Assembly (NCBI GenBank): GCA_002633005.1
Contig: NMRA01000330.1
Coordinates: 184,001 to 248,000 of the forward strand
Length of the DNA: 64,000 bases
Reading direction: 5' to 3'
Source: Phoronis australis
Taxonomy: Eukaryota; Phoronida; Phoronidae
Shown here piece by piece: positions 47,445-59,046 of the stretch (position 1 is the stretch's first letter; each line of letters starts with the position of its first letter). Below the pieces are notes generated by a model. The model was not told the DNA's origin, searched no databases, and saw nothing but the letters and a program-made list of their open reading frames with translations. Made by a program: the position numbers and the translations under genes.

Positions 47445-47739
47445 TACTCGAGATCGAACTCGATATTTCCTTCCACTTTTTGTGAACTCCAGATAAGTGT
47501 TTATTATTCTGGTTTACATGGATAACTGTCTAATCCTACCTTGTTTTGATGACCCCATCATCAACGTTCGAGTCTGACCACAAAATTTACAATTCTTACT
47601 CAAGTTTGTTGCTCGCATCTAGGGATCATCAAATGTGAACTTTGACTAGATAGATACTCATCTGCATAAAAGATAACATACTTGACCACAAAAGGAGAAC
47701 GGCAATGTTGAAAGTGCAAAAATTAGACCGCGGTCCCTG
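47445..47739. repeat. Interspersed repeat family B, copy 2
   Basis: Contains TACTCGAGATCGAACTCG, GTGAACTCCAGATAAG, TTATTCTGGTTTACATGGAT, TGATGACCCCATCATC, ACAAAAGGAGAACGG and AAATTAGACCGCGG. It starts only about 160 bp after copy 1 ends, in the same orientation. Confidence 0.65.
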
Positions 47740-50337
47740 ATCTGCAACATGCATCTCTCTGCTTGACTCATCGAAGTGTAAACTAACCACGGCCTTCCTT
47801 GTCTGGTCTCGTCGGTAACTCCTGACTGCCCCACCTTCCAGTCCCTAGAGTCGCACTAAATGAGAACCAGTCTGTACTCAGATACTTCAAATTTCCCCGC
47901 CAATGAAGACATAGGCACAGGAATGAAGCCTTTGAATAATAGCGAGAAATTTATCGAATAGTCTGTACGAATTATATGGAATAAATATGTAACTTGACAG
48001 TTTTTAAGCGGCTCGATTTTTGTGCATACGTATGATATTGTGGTTTGTAAGCATGATACATTGAATTGTTCGAGTGCGTGATTCAGCAGTTTAGGAGTAT
48101 GATTCGAGGTTCTTTAGTTTATTTTTCTTATACCTTTGAAAACTGTTGCTTCAAGATTCTCGACAGTATGTCAATTTTTCAGGATGAGACCATTTCTCAC
48201 TCCAGTATTTACCGGTTCTGTGACAACCAAACTTTACTCGACTTAGAAATTGACCAACTACGTCGCGTGAAACGGGAAAATAACGCGAAACGTGTGGTGC
48301 TCATGAGCCCTGATGTGAATTAGAATTGCTTGATATTTTTTCTTAATTTTCAAAACTGAGCTGACTTAAGAAAAACACATTGACAGTTTAAACCAGTTGC
48401 AAACCATTCCGTCACAAACGCTGTCTTTTCATTTAGATCACTTTGACGTCATGAAATGGGTTTTCATGATTTTCCTTTGTCGAAGGTTTCCAAAGAATTG
48501 ACAGATCATAAATGCTTGAGACCAGATTCAGCACCAGACTGTTGTGTCATTTTATGCGAGACGTGACTTCAAGCAATAACGACATGACCTCTCCTCTGAG
48601 TTAGGGCCAAGTTGAGATATGTTATATTACGGCAAGGTTTCTAAATCGAAGGTAAACTAAGCGTCATTGATCTTGAGTTTGCTGTGTCTTCATACATGTT
48701 TATAGATTCCTTCTGCAGTTCAATTTCTCAACGTAATTGTGTTTCTGTACTTCAAATCAACTAAAAGCAAAATCATGTTAGGAATGCTATTGCGACAAAC
48801 TGCTCACCATGTTTGCAACATGGACAATAATGGCAACGTGTCTCTCAGAATAGTTTAATATCTAGAATCACAATGATCATCAAAGCATTAACAAAATTGT
48901 AAAATTGGTTTCGCATACAGGGACTTCAACTTTGGAAATACGCTTCAAAATGATGTAAATAGCGACGCAGGTTTCCGAAACAATAAAAGTTTATGAAGTG
49001 TTGTCTTTGGATCGTTTTCATTGGCAAGATCACGCAAGATATCAAGAGATATCGCCGTGTATTTTTGTGCGAAGCACGAGGTCTCGTGTTTCACTCAGCT
49101 TGCGATTATCTAGCCAGCGTTACAGTGGGGGGGCACCAGTAGGCATAAGGCTTGTTTCAATGGTTAACAGAATTGTGGGTTTCACTTTATGGTTAAGAAC
49201 ACGTACGCCACGAATAGTTGGACTGAATACAAAGTTCTACAAGTACATGTAGGCCTATTTAGTTCGGTGGCATCGTTAATGAATATTTCCTAGGGTTATT
49301 CATTCCAGTTTCGGGTGATGCAGAAGCTTAATGTATGTTTAATGACTGCGATGTTGTTGTACGTTTTCGTCGACAACAATTTCTCCCCTGTTACAAGTTA
49401 CCCGGGTGCCTTTATTAATAAAACTGTACTTGACCCATGACATCCACAACTTATAGTTAGTCAAATCAGCACCATACGCTCAAAGTGCACTTCATCATCA
49501 TTAAATCTGCCCCGAGATTTCTGGGCAGAGAAGTTGCTATATGCAAGCTTAGTAATGCAGCGTCAGTGGCTCAGCCTGTCGGATTTCGTGAGAAATAGGA
49601 TCATGGTGGAGTCCGACGAAATTAACTTTGACATGAGACAAGATGTTCATTGATCGGAGCAACTACAATAGTATCAAATTTCTTAGCTCACTATCTAGGT
49701 TTGGGTATTATTAAACGGTTTCACATGCTCTGTTCTAATGATAACAGCCAAAACTCGTTACTACCAAAATTGCGTTAAAACTGATTGTCCTTCAAAATGC
49801 GACTCAAATTCCACGCTGGCAACAAAAAAAGAAAAGCCATCTTCACGCCACTGAAAGGCACTAATCGGTATCCGGAATTACAAAAATCACCTAAGCAACC
49901 GCACGAAAACAACTGTCCACTTCCAAATAAACTGTCGGCTCTCGTTGATGCACAGGTTGCACGTGACCCCAGAGGCAGACATTGTCTCCGGACGGTGACG
50001 ACACCTATTGGAGAAATTGATAATTAACTGAGTGTTTCGTCGCTTGCAGAGTAGGCCCTAATCTCCCCTTTTATCACGGTTATGATTTTACCCTAGTCTT
50101 TTGGCCCTTCAATCTAAAATGAACCGCCTTCTGTCAAAAACTAACGTTTGACTCAAACTGATTCTAAATGAATTCAATTATGATTTCTGAACCTTGAAAA
50201 ACACTGTCAATTATTCGAGAGCGCCCGCAACTGTCGACTAGAGCCAGCGGGTAATTTTTAGTGCCGTGCATAGCCACAGCTTGCAATAAGGAATAGTCAA
50301 GTCTTTCCAAGACCAGGAGGCTTGTAACGGAAGCAAA
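47740..50337. other. Intergenic, no gene recognised
   Basis: Scattered short open frames without domain or splice support, for example 48998-49252 and 49785-50027 on the plus strand. Nothing further is supported. Confidence 0.35.
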
Positions 50338-53300
50338 TTAAGACAACATAACGTGTGGTAAGTTGGTCTTTTTGACAGAAGACGGGGTTATTAAAGTTTT
50401 AACGCATCTGCAGGGATTAGTGAGGCGCTGAATTTTAACGCATTCAGCCCGAAACGGTACATTTACAAAAACATATATCATATTGTTGGCAAGCCCAGCA
50501 CAGGCAATCAAGTAGTTATCCATTTTCAACAATAGCAAATCCTTTTTGAATTCGTTTAGTTGAATGAAAAAGGAACCTTTCGAAGAGTTTCTAACTTGTA
50601 AATGGGACCCTGTTATAAAGAATTTTGCCGGTTGGAAAGGGAAATCTTTCGTGTTGAATGTCATAATAGAACGTATAGTTTCATAAGGACACTGGTCGTG
50701 AAAAAGTCTCCGTTCTGGGTGGTACTTCCTGTATAATTCTTCTTCTATGGGAGTCACCCCTCGGACGTTCAAGGCAACTAACGGACACCAAATTAATAGG
50801 TAAACTCTAATGCTTGTTCGCCCAATCCAGTGACGTTAATGAGCTACAGGTTTCAAGTTTATATAGCGGAAAAGGAATCCCCAATGCATGAACATGATGA
50901 CATTATAAAAATTTATTTACCGTTGATGACTGTTTTGATCTTGTGGCACCCATGTTGACAGTAGGTCACGTCACTTCCGTTAAACGGGTCCAAACAAATT
51001 CCTTTTAACAAAGAGCTTGATGAACAGACGTGACACTTATACTCTGAAATCCAGAGAAATGGATTTTACAAAAAACTCGTTGTCGTGAGTTCTATTGTGC
51101 ATTCTTGGTTCTACTTTAAAGTTTTACGGGTATATTAGGTCAAAATAATAAATATTCGGAATTTTGAGTGTCGGCGCTAGCCTCCTGTTCAGAAACGTTA
51201 CACTAGTTGCTCATCTTGGAAAGAGTCATCTAGAGAAAATAGACCAAAGCTCTTGTACATCAGTTGGAGAAAATAGTGTTATCTTGAATAAACCTGAAGT
51301 TACTGTTGATACTAATATTTTCTATTTTTATTACAATTGTGATAGCAGGTTTTAAACAAATTCAAAAGAAAAGGACCATGTGGGCAAAACAAAAATTGAT
51401 TTGCAGAAATTTCGTCTTGCTACGAAAAAATTAGTGCTTGGTAATGTACACGATCCCGAAATCGCGACTGGCATAAATCAAAGTTTGACTGAAAGAGCCA
51501 GAGTAGAATGTTTGAACCACAAATACCAGGCAAACAATGCGGACAGCTGACGTCGCAGCGGAACTTACGCTGGGGCAAATTACATCCGGCGGCCGATGAT
51601 TCGTCTGAAAGATCGTCACAGTCGGCTTGACCATCGCAACGAAACGCGCGATCAATGCACTTTCCGTTACTGCAGCGGAAGTTACCATTCGGACATTCGG
51701 CTGAAACGTACAATGCGATTACCCTCTGTGACAACGACACCCTCGGAGGACCTCTCGTAACACTGGAGAAGAGTCTAACATTTTGACCGGTATACCATGC
51801 ACTACAAGTGTTGACCAACCAGTTAGTTTTATTTAAGACAACTATACATATATACGCATTGGTATGCGATGTTCGTGCAGCACGTTGATGGCGTACCTCT
51901 CCTCCGGAGACTTTTGCATTTGAATGGAAGCTGGCAGGTGTGCACTAAAATGACGTCAACTAAATTTTCTAACCATTTAATGGCATGACATGCGATTCTT
52001 TGCATAGTTCAATAACTTCACCTACATGAAACTAAATATTTGAATGATCCCAACTACATCAGTCTACATATTTAAATTATTTACATTCGTTTCCATAGTA
52101 GAACAATGTAATTTTTATTGATCTAATTCTCCTGAAGACGTCACTTACATTTTTCTACATATTAAAATGACGTCACCAACATTGATCTACATGTTTAAAT
52201 GACCTCACCTGCATTTACCTGCATATCAAAATGAGATCACTTACATTTATCTATAATTAAAATTCCGTCACGTGCATTACCCACATAATTATTTCAGTGA
52301 CGTCACGTACACTTCTCCGCATAATTACCCCGACAATCTGCGCGCGAGTTCTCGTCAGAGTAGTCTCCGCAGTCGTTTATTCCGTCGCATTTCTTCGTCG
52401 GATCCACACAGTTTCCGTTTGAGCAAGAATACTGGTGCCAGTCGCAAACGCCATTCACTAAAACGAGTTAATTTGCAAACGACATCATTTCGTTTAAAGT
52501 AGTAATCTCCTACCGCAACAAAAATACACAGATCGTAAAGCACGATATCTAGAGTGAGAAACTATAAATTTATGATCAAGGAAACACAAACCGCATTTCA
52601 CGCACACACAAACACCTGAGCAAGATTACAAACTTCGCGAATTTCTCCTTGAATGATAAATAACAGCTTTTGGCTGGAGTCTTTTAAAAGTTGGGTTATT
52701 TATTTATAAAATTGAAAGACTATGGATGGTTGGGGCATTAAAACTAACTTTGTTGAATATAGCGGTGTTAGAGCGACATTGCGAAAATTTCAAATAAAAA
52801 GTATTGGAGAACTTAATAAGGTTGACTGCTAATGCCCAGTTTTCTCTCTATATTGGATTGTATTCGGAAAGGTAACAGGTATATTACAAGGATTTTCAAC
52901 CATACAACTCAAGTGACAAAAGCTGAATTGGTCTTCAGAATGTAATTTGCCTCACACGTTTAATTAGAAATCTGTGTATCTATTACCCTATCGTGTGACA
53001 AAGGACACTAAACTTCAGTGGTTAAGTCTAGAATTATCAANTAGAATTATATAATCGAACGCTTTTCTAAATAAAAAAACAATATAATTTTACGTGGACC
53101 TGATTCTGATCAGCTCACAACACCGGAAAACCTCGGGTAATTTGTGAACCTTAAAGTGCTTATCTCAAAGGCCAATCTAGTTCAAAAACCTAAAAATATA
53201 TTCCAAATTAAGTCCCATGTAACATGGCATAACGTTTACTTCTTTTCTCTTATCAAACTAAAAGCCTTTTTGAGCTCAATTTTGTACCTCGGCCGAGATC

Positions 53301-55806
53301 AGAAAATCATCTACTTATTCCCGTCGATTTCCGTGATCTGAGTTCCTGTGCATCTGTTAAGGAACGATTCCTGAATGACGTCATGTTGTCCTTAAAAACG
53401 TATTTATATCATCGTGAGCATAGATTCAATGCATTGTTATTTTGTTTGGTCGTTTTTTGATTCTAAATTGGATTATTTATTGTCCATGTGTTATCTCTTT
53501 TCTGCATGTGACGAATGATATTTAATGCCATCTTAAGTTTGTGAATACATCCCAACTCCTGCAACCAACACTCAGCTACTGAGGTCAGCCCGGACAAATC
53601 GCGAGGGTACGTCAAATGTCAGCAAAAATACCCCTTCTGATTATAAATTAGAGGAAAAACCTTTCAAGATCGGCAAACGTCTTATCTTTATCGCCATATC
53701 GTGAAACTGATGCAAAGTACCAGCCTGAGCAACTTTGTGACTACGCGGACGTGTGACCGATTTTCTGTGAACTTGGCAGCAAATCGGCACCGGCTTTAAT
53801 GGCCGTTAAAAATGTAAACTAGAAAAAAATCCACACACGCCGATGTTTCGGACAAAAACATGTCTTTATCTCAAAACAGTGCTTTTGTCACCTGAATTGC
53901 AATAACGAGCACCTTTGTTTGATTTTTGCTGCCGGGACACTACAACCGGCGAAGTAATTACCCAGCAGTTGCCGTGTCACTTCGCCGGGAAAATAAACAC
54001 TTGCTAAATTGACTTTTGTTAGGTAAAATGTGTTTTAAACAGAGACACAATTTTACAATCAATACCTCCGTTGTCTAAGAGTAAGAATTCCGCGATTGAA
54101 AACGCAAACGGAGGGGGGAATGTAGTGAACTGTAGTCTATGGGCTGAATGTTGGCGATGGGAAAATATTGTAATGTTAAGAACATGGCGCAGAATTTTTT
54201 ACACGAATTTCACCTAATTATTGTGTTCGTCTTGCGCCGCGGAGCGCATATGTCCGAGCAGGCAAGGCCGGGCTCCGCCGGGTAGTAGCTTATACGAATG
54301 CTGGCCGAATGGGAATTCTTCTTTTTAAAGCATTGTACCATTTGGCACCATACCAAGTTTTCATTCTGAAGTTATTTCGCCACCAGTTGGTATTCCGCCG
54401 GTCATTGCTGGCCGTCAACCGCCTAGCAACTTCGTTGGAGACGACCGGTACTGGTATCTTAGTTTTTCCTGTTCATTTTCGTTATTTTCGCAAGTTTAAT
54501 GGTAAGGATATCCTAACTGTATAGAAATTTTACTCAATTATTTTGATATCCCATGTTCATTATTATTTTATACTGTGTACCAGAGTTACTCCCAGTAAAA
54601 CACGCTTAGACCAGTCACCACAGTCGGCCTTCTTAATCAATCGCTCTTTAATGAACCTCACTTCCGTCTTAGCGGCAAATCTAAAATGGCGGAGTATGAC
54701 TCGGCTCCACTTCGTGAGAAGTGAGGATTTTTATGAAAATTTCGCCTACGGATTTTGTTATGATTAACCTGTAGGTACTGCTGGTTTCATTATAACATGT
54801 TCGAACACTCTAATACGGGGTAATAACGTGTGTTATTGTTAAAGACTTGATGAGACATGGAGGCTTTAGGTTGTCCCAAGAAAAATGCATAAATTCGGTT
54901 AACTTCTGAACATCATTTCTGAGAAATCCCGTATTGAATTCAAATGAAAATTTCAGATATTATGGAATGATTTCTAAAATGCTATTCAGATTTGTTTTTT
55001 AAAATGTCACTTATTGGATGATTTTATGAAAAACAACTTTTGACAACTTACATTTATTGGTCTCGAGATTTTCTTTGGGCACGCTGGAGTTGATTTCGGG
55101 GGTTTCGAAAGAACTCACAGTTCGATTATGTTCAAAACCAGGCTTTACAAAGTGACTTGTCACGGCGTGTCATTTTATGCACCGAGTATCTACTGTCAGT
55201 TCTTTGGAAGCCCAGAAATCACTTCTTACCTGAGTTTGGACCTGGTTGAGACTAAGTTTATAGTGGCGAGTGGTCTAACTCAATATTTGATGAGACATGA
55301 TGAGACATGATGAGACATAAGGAGCTTTAATAGCACACTGACAACACGTGGAATGGATCCAAGAAGTTTTGAATCTTCTAATCAATTCAGTTCACAATCT
55401 TACAGATCTACATGAACAGCAACGTTCAATATTTCAGCGTTCGAAATGTTGCTTTCAACAACGAAACTCTAAGTGTGCTGTTCAAAAGCGAAGTGAATAT
55501 TCGTATCACTAGTACTCATTAATACATTTACGAAACTTTATTAAAAAAATCCCCACAGCACGAGTGGGAATTAAATGAGATAGTAGAAGTGTACGGTTTT
55601 CTTTAAGTAAAATTATTACCCTTCAGTTTTGAAGAATTTTAACGATCGAGAACATATATAAATCCTGATAGGAATATTCTTTCAGGTCAACATCTTTCGC
55701 CCAAGCCCGACATCTTCTGACGGGGCAGAGTCGCTCCTCAGAGGCGCAAATTGACACCAATCTTACCTGACAGCGGTATGAACAGTATCAGCAATAGAGA
55801 CTTCAT
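50338..55806 (-). CDS. Secreted LDLa-domain protein, five exons (287 aa)
   Basis: Exons: 55767-55806 (start), 52329-52457, 51569-51700, 50921-51043, 50338-50777 (stop). All four introns are phase 1, and the frame stays open throughout. Exon 1 encodes only a short signal peptide, [13 protein letters not shown]. Exons 2 and 3 each encode one LDL-receptor class A domain with six cysteines and the calcium-binding motifs [13 protein letters not shown] (residues 37-49) and [13 protein letters not shown] (78-90). Exon 4 encodes YKCHVC...GIC...YCQHGC (C104, C107, C117, C129, C133), which resembles the first half of a Ly6/uPAR three-finger domain. The last exon (residues 143-287) is not recognised; it begins [13 protein letters not shown] and has few cysteines, so a complete three-finger fold is doubtful. 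Secretion follows from the signal peptide and disulfide-rich modules; the ligand is unknown. A TATA box lies 68 bp upstream of the start codon. The acceptor at 50778 is weak, so the last exon is the least certain part. Confidence 0.75.
52137..52330. repeat. 32-bp degenerate minisatellite next to a splice donor
   Basis: Six units beginning at 52137, 52169, 52201, 52233, about 52264 and 52299. The core is GACGTCACYTACATTTATCT followed by ACATATTAAAAT. The last unit runs into the exon border at 52329, so its ATAATTAC end supplies the splice donor of LDLa exon 2. Several units keep a TGACGTCA CRE half or full site. Confidence 0.8.
54686..54720 (+). CDS. Candidate first coding exon (uncertain)
   Basis: CTAAAATGGCGGAGTATGAC combines a YY1-type AAAATGGCGG element with a good start context. 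The frame reads [11 protein letters not shown] and meets a donor-like AA|GTGAGG at 54721. An ETS-like CACTTCCG lies 20 bp upstream. This is how many TATA-less housekeeping genes begin, but no downstream exon was found. It lies in an intron of the opposite-strand LDLa gene. It could be chance. Confidence 0.2.
55287..55318. repeat. 10-bp tandem repeat
   Basis: Three copies of TGATGAGACA in the first intron of the LDLa gene. Confidence 0.85.
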
Positions 55807-55873
55807 AATGAATGGTGACAAACTTGGTAAAGTTGGTCCATCCTCGTTACGTTTTCCCTGCGGAATAATCTCG

Positions 55874-55880
55874 CTTTATA
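55874..55880 (-). promoter_or_regulatory. TATA box of the LDLa gene
   Basis: TATAAAG on the minus strand, 68 bp upstream of the LDLa start codon. It would place the transcription start near 55845, leaving a 5'UTR of about 40 nt. Confidence 0.5.
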
Positions 55881-56818
55881 CTCCGAGTTGAACTTTTGTC
55901 AGGTTTGAGAGAGGATCAAGTTATTACCCCGTAGTTGCGTTGTAACGCAGAAACAATTTCGTCGGCATGCTTATCAAAGCGAATAAACAAACTGAATTTG
56001 ATAAACTCGCGCTCGTAGGTTTATCAATTAGGCTTACTCTTTGCTTTTAAGGAACGCACAATTAACTTGTCATTTCAAAACAAAAGATTAAAAATACCGA
56101 GTGTCTGGAGCACCAAATAACGCAGCTAAGTAAATATATTTCTTACACAAAATTGCTATCATCAAAAATTCTGTCAGACAAAAACTTATTCAATGGAAAA
56201 ACAATAAATAGGCCTACAAAGACTATAAATGTACGAAATAAGAAGGCATTCAACTGCTCTACCAAATAGTTGTTAAAGTGACTCAACGTGGATGTCAGGT
56301 TCATTCTTTCGAAAACATATTTTTTTAAATCGTGCAACCCAATTTAGCGTAATAAACAAACACGCGCGCGGGCGCGGGCGCGCGCTCTCACGCACACACA
56401 CGCACCACGCACTCACTCAATGGTCATTTAGTTTTCCACAACATGGGTAAAACATATTTAGTATTAAGATTTTTATATCTGTACACGTGCAATACGACAC
56501 AATTTACACAGCGTTCACAGAAGGCATATCGGACATTCAAGACCCCACCTGAAAAATTACTTTTGAATGCTCGTCAGACGGCTGATCTAGTTTCTTGTAG
56601 ACCGCCCCCAAGTCAGCCGTTAGATCTGCCTTCTTGCCGTGGGAAGCTTCCATTCCAATGGCGTGATTTGCTCTTGGTGGTCGCACGTGATTGGTTAGAA
56701 TGATGGCATTCCTGAGATTCATAGACTCTTTTCCGAACACTCTTTTAAAACGGCTTATATGCCTTCTGATCAGACGTGTCATGTGACTTTAACATCCGGG
56801 CTCAGGGCCTAATCTTTT
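55881..56818. other. Intergenic; contains GC/CA simple repeat
   Basis: No gene. A CGCGCG-CACACA simple-sequence tract lies at 56353-56410. Short open frames at 56443-56703 and 56537-56782 are mutual shadows without a domain. Confidence 0.4.
56353..56410. repeat. Purine-pyrimidine alternating (GC/CA) tract
   Basis: Alternating CGCGCGGGCGCGGGCGCGCG-type sequence followed by CACACACGCACC. It has potential to adopt Z-DNA. Confidence 0.85.
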
Positions 56819-57200
56819 TACTCGAGCAATCTCGAAAAAAATTTGCGTTTTCGTTCCACTTCAATGTGAACTCAAGATAAGAGTCTATCATTCTGTGCTC
56901 GAGTACATTATGATTTACGTGGATGATTATGTAATCCTATTTTGCACTTGATGACCCTAGCATTAAAGCAACAAGTTCGAGTCTCAACTACAAATTTCGA
57001 GTTTTTACTCAAATCCATGGGTCGCCGAGTGCGAATTTGGAGTATAAACTCATTTTCAAAATCCATAATATACTCAGGCACAGAACAATAGATACTGATA
57101 TTGAGAAACTCAAATTAGTTCGTACAAAAGGAGAACGGGAAAAGGTAAAAATGATTTCAAGTTCGATTTTGAGTAAAAAAGATAAGACCCCCCGGGGGGC
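56819..57200. repeat. Interspersed repeat family B, copy 3
   Basis: Contains TACTCGAGCAATCTCG, GTGAACTCAAGATAAG, ATTATGATTTACGTGGATGA, ACAAGTTCGAGTCTCAACTA, ACAAAAGGAGAACGGG and GATAAGACCCCCCGGGGGG. Same block order as the copies at 46.9 and 47.4 kb. Confidence 0.65.
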
Positions 57201-58300
57201 CATGCGTATTGGTTATGCACAGTTGTTTAGAAATCTGATGAGTCTTAGCGGCCGAGGCATGCGTTGTACATATTATCATGTCTCCCAACAGCACCAGTGA
57301 AGTATTGATAAAACTGTAACAACACAGACTTCGTTTATTTGCGTAGACGGTATCGAGCCGCTTTTGAAAGTTTGATGACAGATATTTCAACGCAAAAACA
57401 ATGTCTTATTAATGACACATGCAATGTTTTCTGTCAGTTTAAATACATCTTTGTAAAAATAAATTCTGAACGCGAATTAATTTAGTTAAAACTGATACCC
57501 ACACCGTGTTTTTGCATTTCTAAGTAAGTGTTTCAACTTTTGGGGGCCTGTGCCTCCTATTTGAAGGTAAATTATTAGTATCTAAGTTCAGAGCTTAGTG
57601 TTGTTTGGGTAAGCACTTCGTGTTTGGAGAGAAACGCTTCGCATTCAAGAACTTTTGGTGTTTTGACCGCGAAAGTCATAACTTATTTCACACATTGACG
57701 TTCTATTAGTTTGCTGGGTAGCGATTGAGAAATTGGCTGCAATTTCAGGTAGCCCTCAAACAAGCCAAAATTGCCAAAAAACTAGTTGATTGACAGTACT
57801 TTTGGACAACATTTTCGGATCGATGGGAAATTTGTTTTCAGAATCTTATGTTGGCTTTATGGTCGAGAATCGGCAGGGAAGTGGTGTTTTTGGGGTGAAA
57901 AGTGTCAACTTTGTGTTTTTTGACACTTTTTTCTTACCCTACCTTGCTTTTTAGTGAGAGTGCCTCGGAAAGGGTCAAAAATACAAGAGTAAATAAAGTG
58001 TTTGTGCTCATCTGTAGAGCTTGTGATATGAAATGACTCAAAACTTTTCTTTATTTGCATGCAGTTTTTGACAGAGTGAAGAAAGGGTAAAGAATTCATT
58101 GACGTGTGTTCAGATTGGCAAACCCCTGTGAGAACTGTTCTGTGCCCCCTGACCCTTGCCCTTGCCAAAATCCTCTTTAGAATCTTCCACGAGATGGCTC
58201 TGTTGTACAGTTTCCTCCATACACTGTAGCAAGTCTTTTAGCTTCAACTACTATAGCTTATCTGAGTATTTTGCAAATTTCAGCCCAAATTATAGTAATG
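57201..58300. other. Intergenic, no gene recognised
   Basis: AT-rich sequence, with no supported feature before the gap-containing transposon. Confidence 0.35.
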
Positions 58301-59046
58301 CATAGGCGGATTTAGGGNNNNNNNNNNNNNNNNNNNNNNNNNNNNNNNNNNNNNNNNNNNNNNNNNNNNNNNNNNNNNNNNNNNNNNNNNNNNNNNNNNN
58401 NNNNNNNNNNNNNNNNNNNNNNNNNNNNNNNNNNNNNNNNNNNNNNNNNNNNNNNNNNNNNNNNNNNNNNNNNNNNNNNNNNNNNNNNNNNNNNNNNNNN
58501 NNNNNNNNNNNNNNNNNNNNNNNNNNNNNNNNNNNNNNNNNNNNNNNNNNNNNNNNNNNNNNNNNNNNNNNNNNNNNNNNNNNNNNNNNNNNNNNNNNNN
58601 NNNNNNNNNNNNNNNNNNNNNNNNNNNNNNNNNNNNNNNNNNNNNNNNNNNNNNNNNNNNNNNNNNNNNNNNNNNNNNNNNNNNNNNNNNNNNNNNNNNN
58701 NNNNNNNNNNNNNNNNNNNNNNNNNNNNNNNNNNNNNNNNNNNNNNNNNNNNNNNNNNNNNNNNNNNNNNNNNNNNNNNNNNNNNNNNNNNNNNNNNNNN
58801 NNNNNNNNNNNNNNNNNNNNNNNNNNNNNNNNNNNNNNNNNNNNNNNNNNNNNNNNNNNNNNNNNNNNNNNNNNNNNNNNNNNNNNNNNNNNNNNNNNNN
58901 NNNNNNNNNNNNNNNNNNNNNNNNNNNNNNNNNNNNNNNNNCCCCCCATTCGGTGCTATGCGCATCTACAATCGTGGTTTGCGCAAATGCTTACAGCTGG
59001 ACAAGATGTTGGGCCCCCCCCTTGTGATATCCTAGATCCGCCACTG
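58301..59046. mobile_element. Transposon with CAGTGGCGGAT-type ends containing an assembly gap
   Basis: Left end CATAGGCGGATTTAGGG and right end CCTAGATCCGCCACTG are inverted repeats and match the ends of the element at 24107-24409. TAATG occurs on both flanks. The interior is mostly N (58318-58941), so its size and content are unknown. The C-rich sequence next to the right edge of the gap suggests the assembler failed on a G/C-rich repeat interior. Confidence 0.6.
58318..58941. other. Assembly gap (624 N)
   Basis: Continuous run of N. Apparent open frames across it are meaningless. Confidence 1.

Noticed and set aside
48998-49150. Sixth copy of MITE family A (GATATCGCCGTGTATTTT, GCGTTACAGTGGGGGG)
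   Set aside because: Only short words match, in an inconsistent order, and the terminal repeats are absent.
54686-54720. First exon of eIF3e, whose protein also starts MAEYD
   Set aside because: Only five residues agree, the following residues differ, and no further exon was found.
58290-58965. Minus-strand ORFs of more than 200 codons
   Set aside because: They consist almost entirely of N from the assembly gap.
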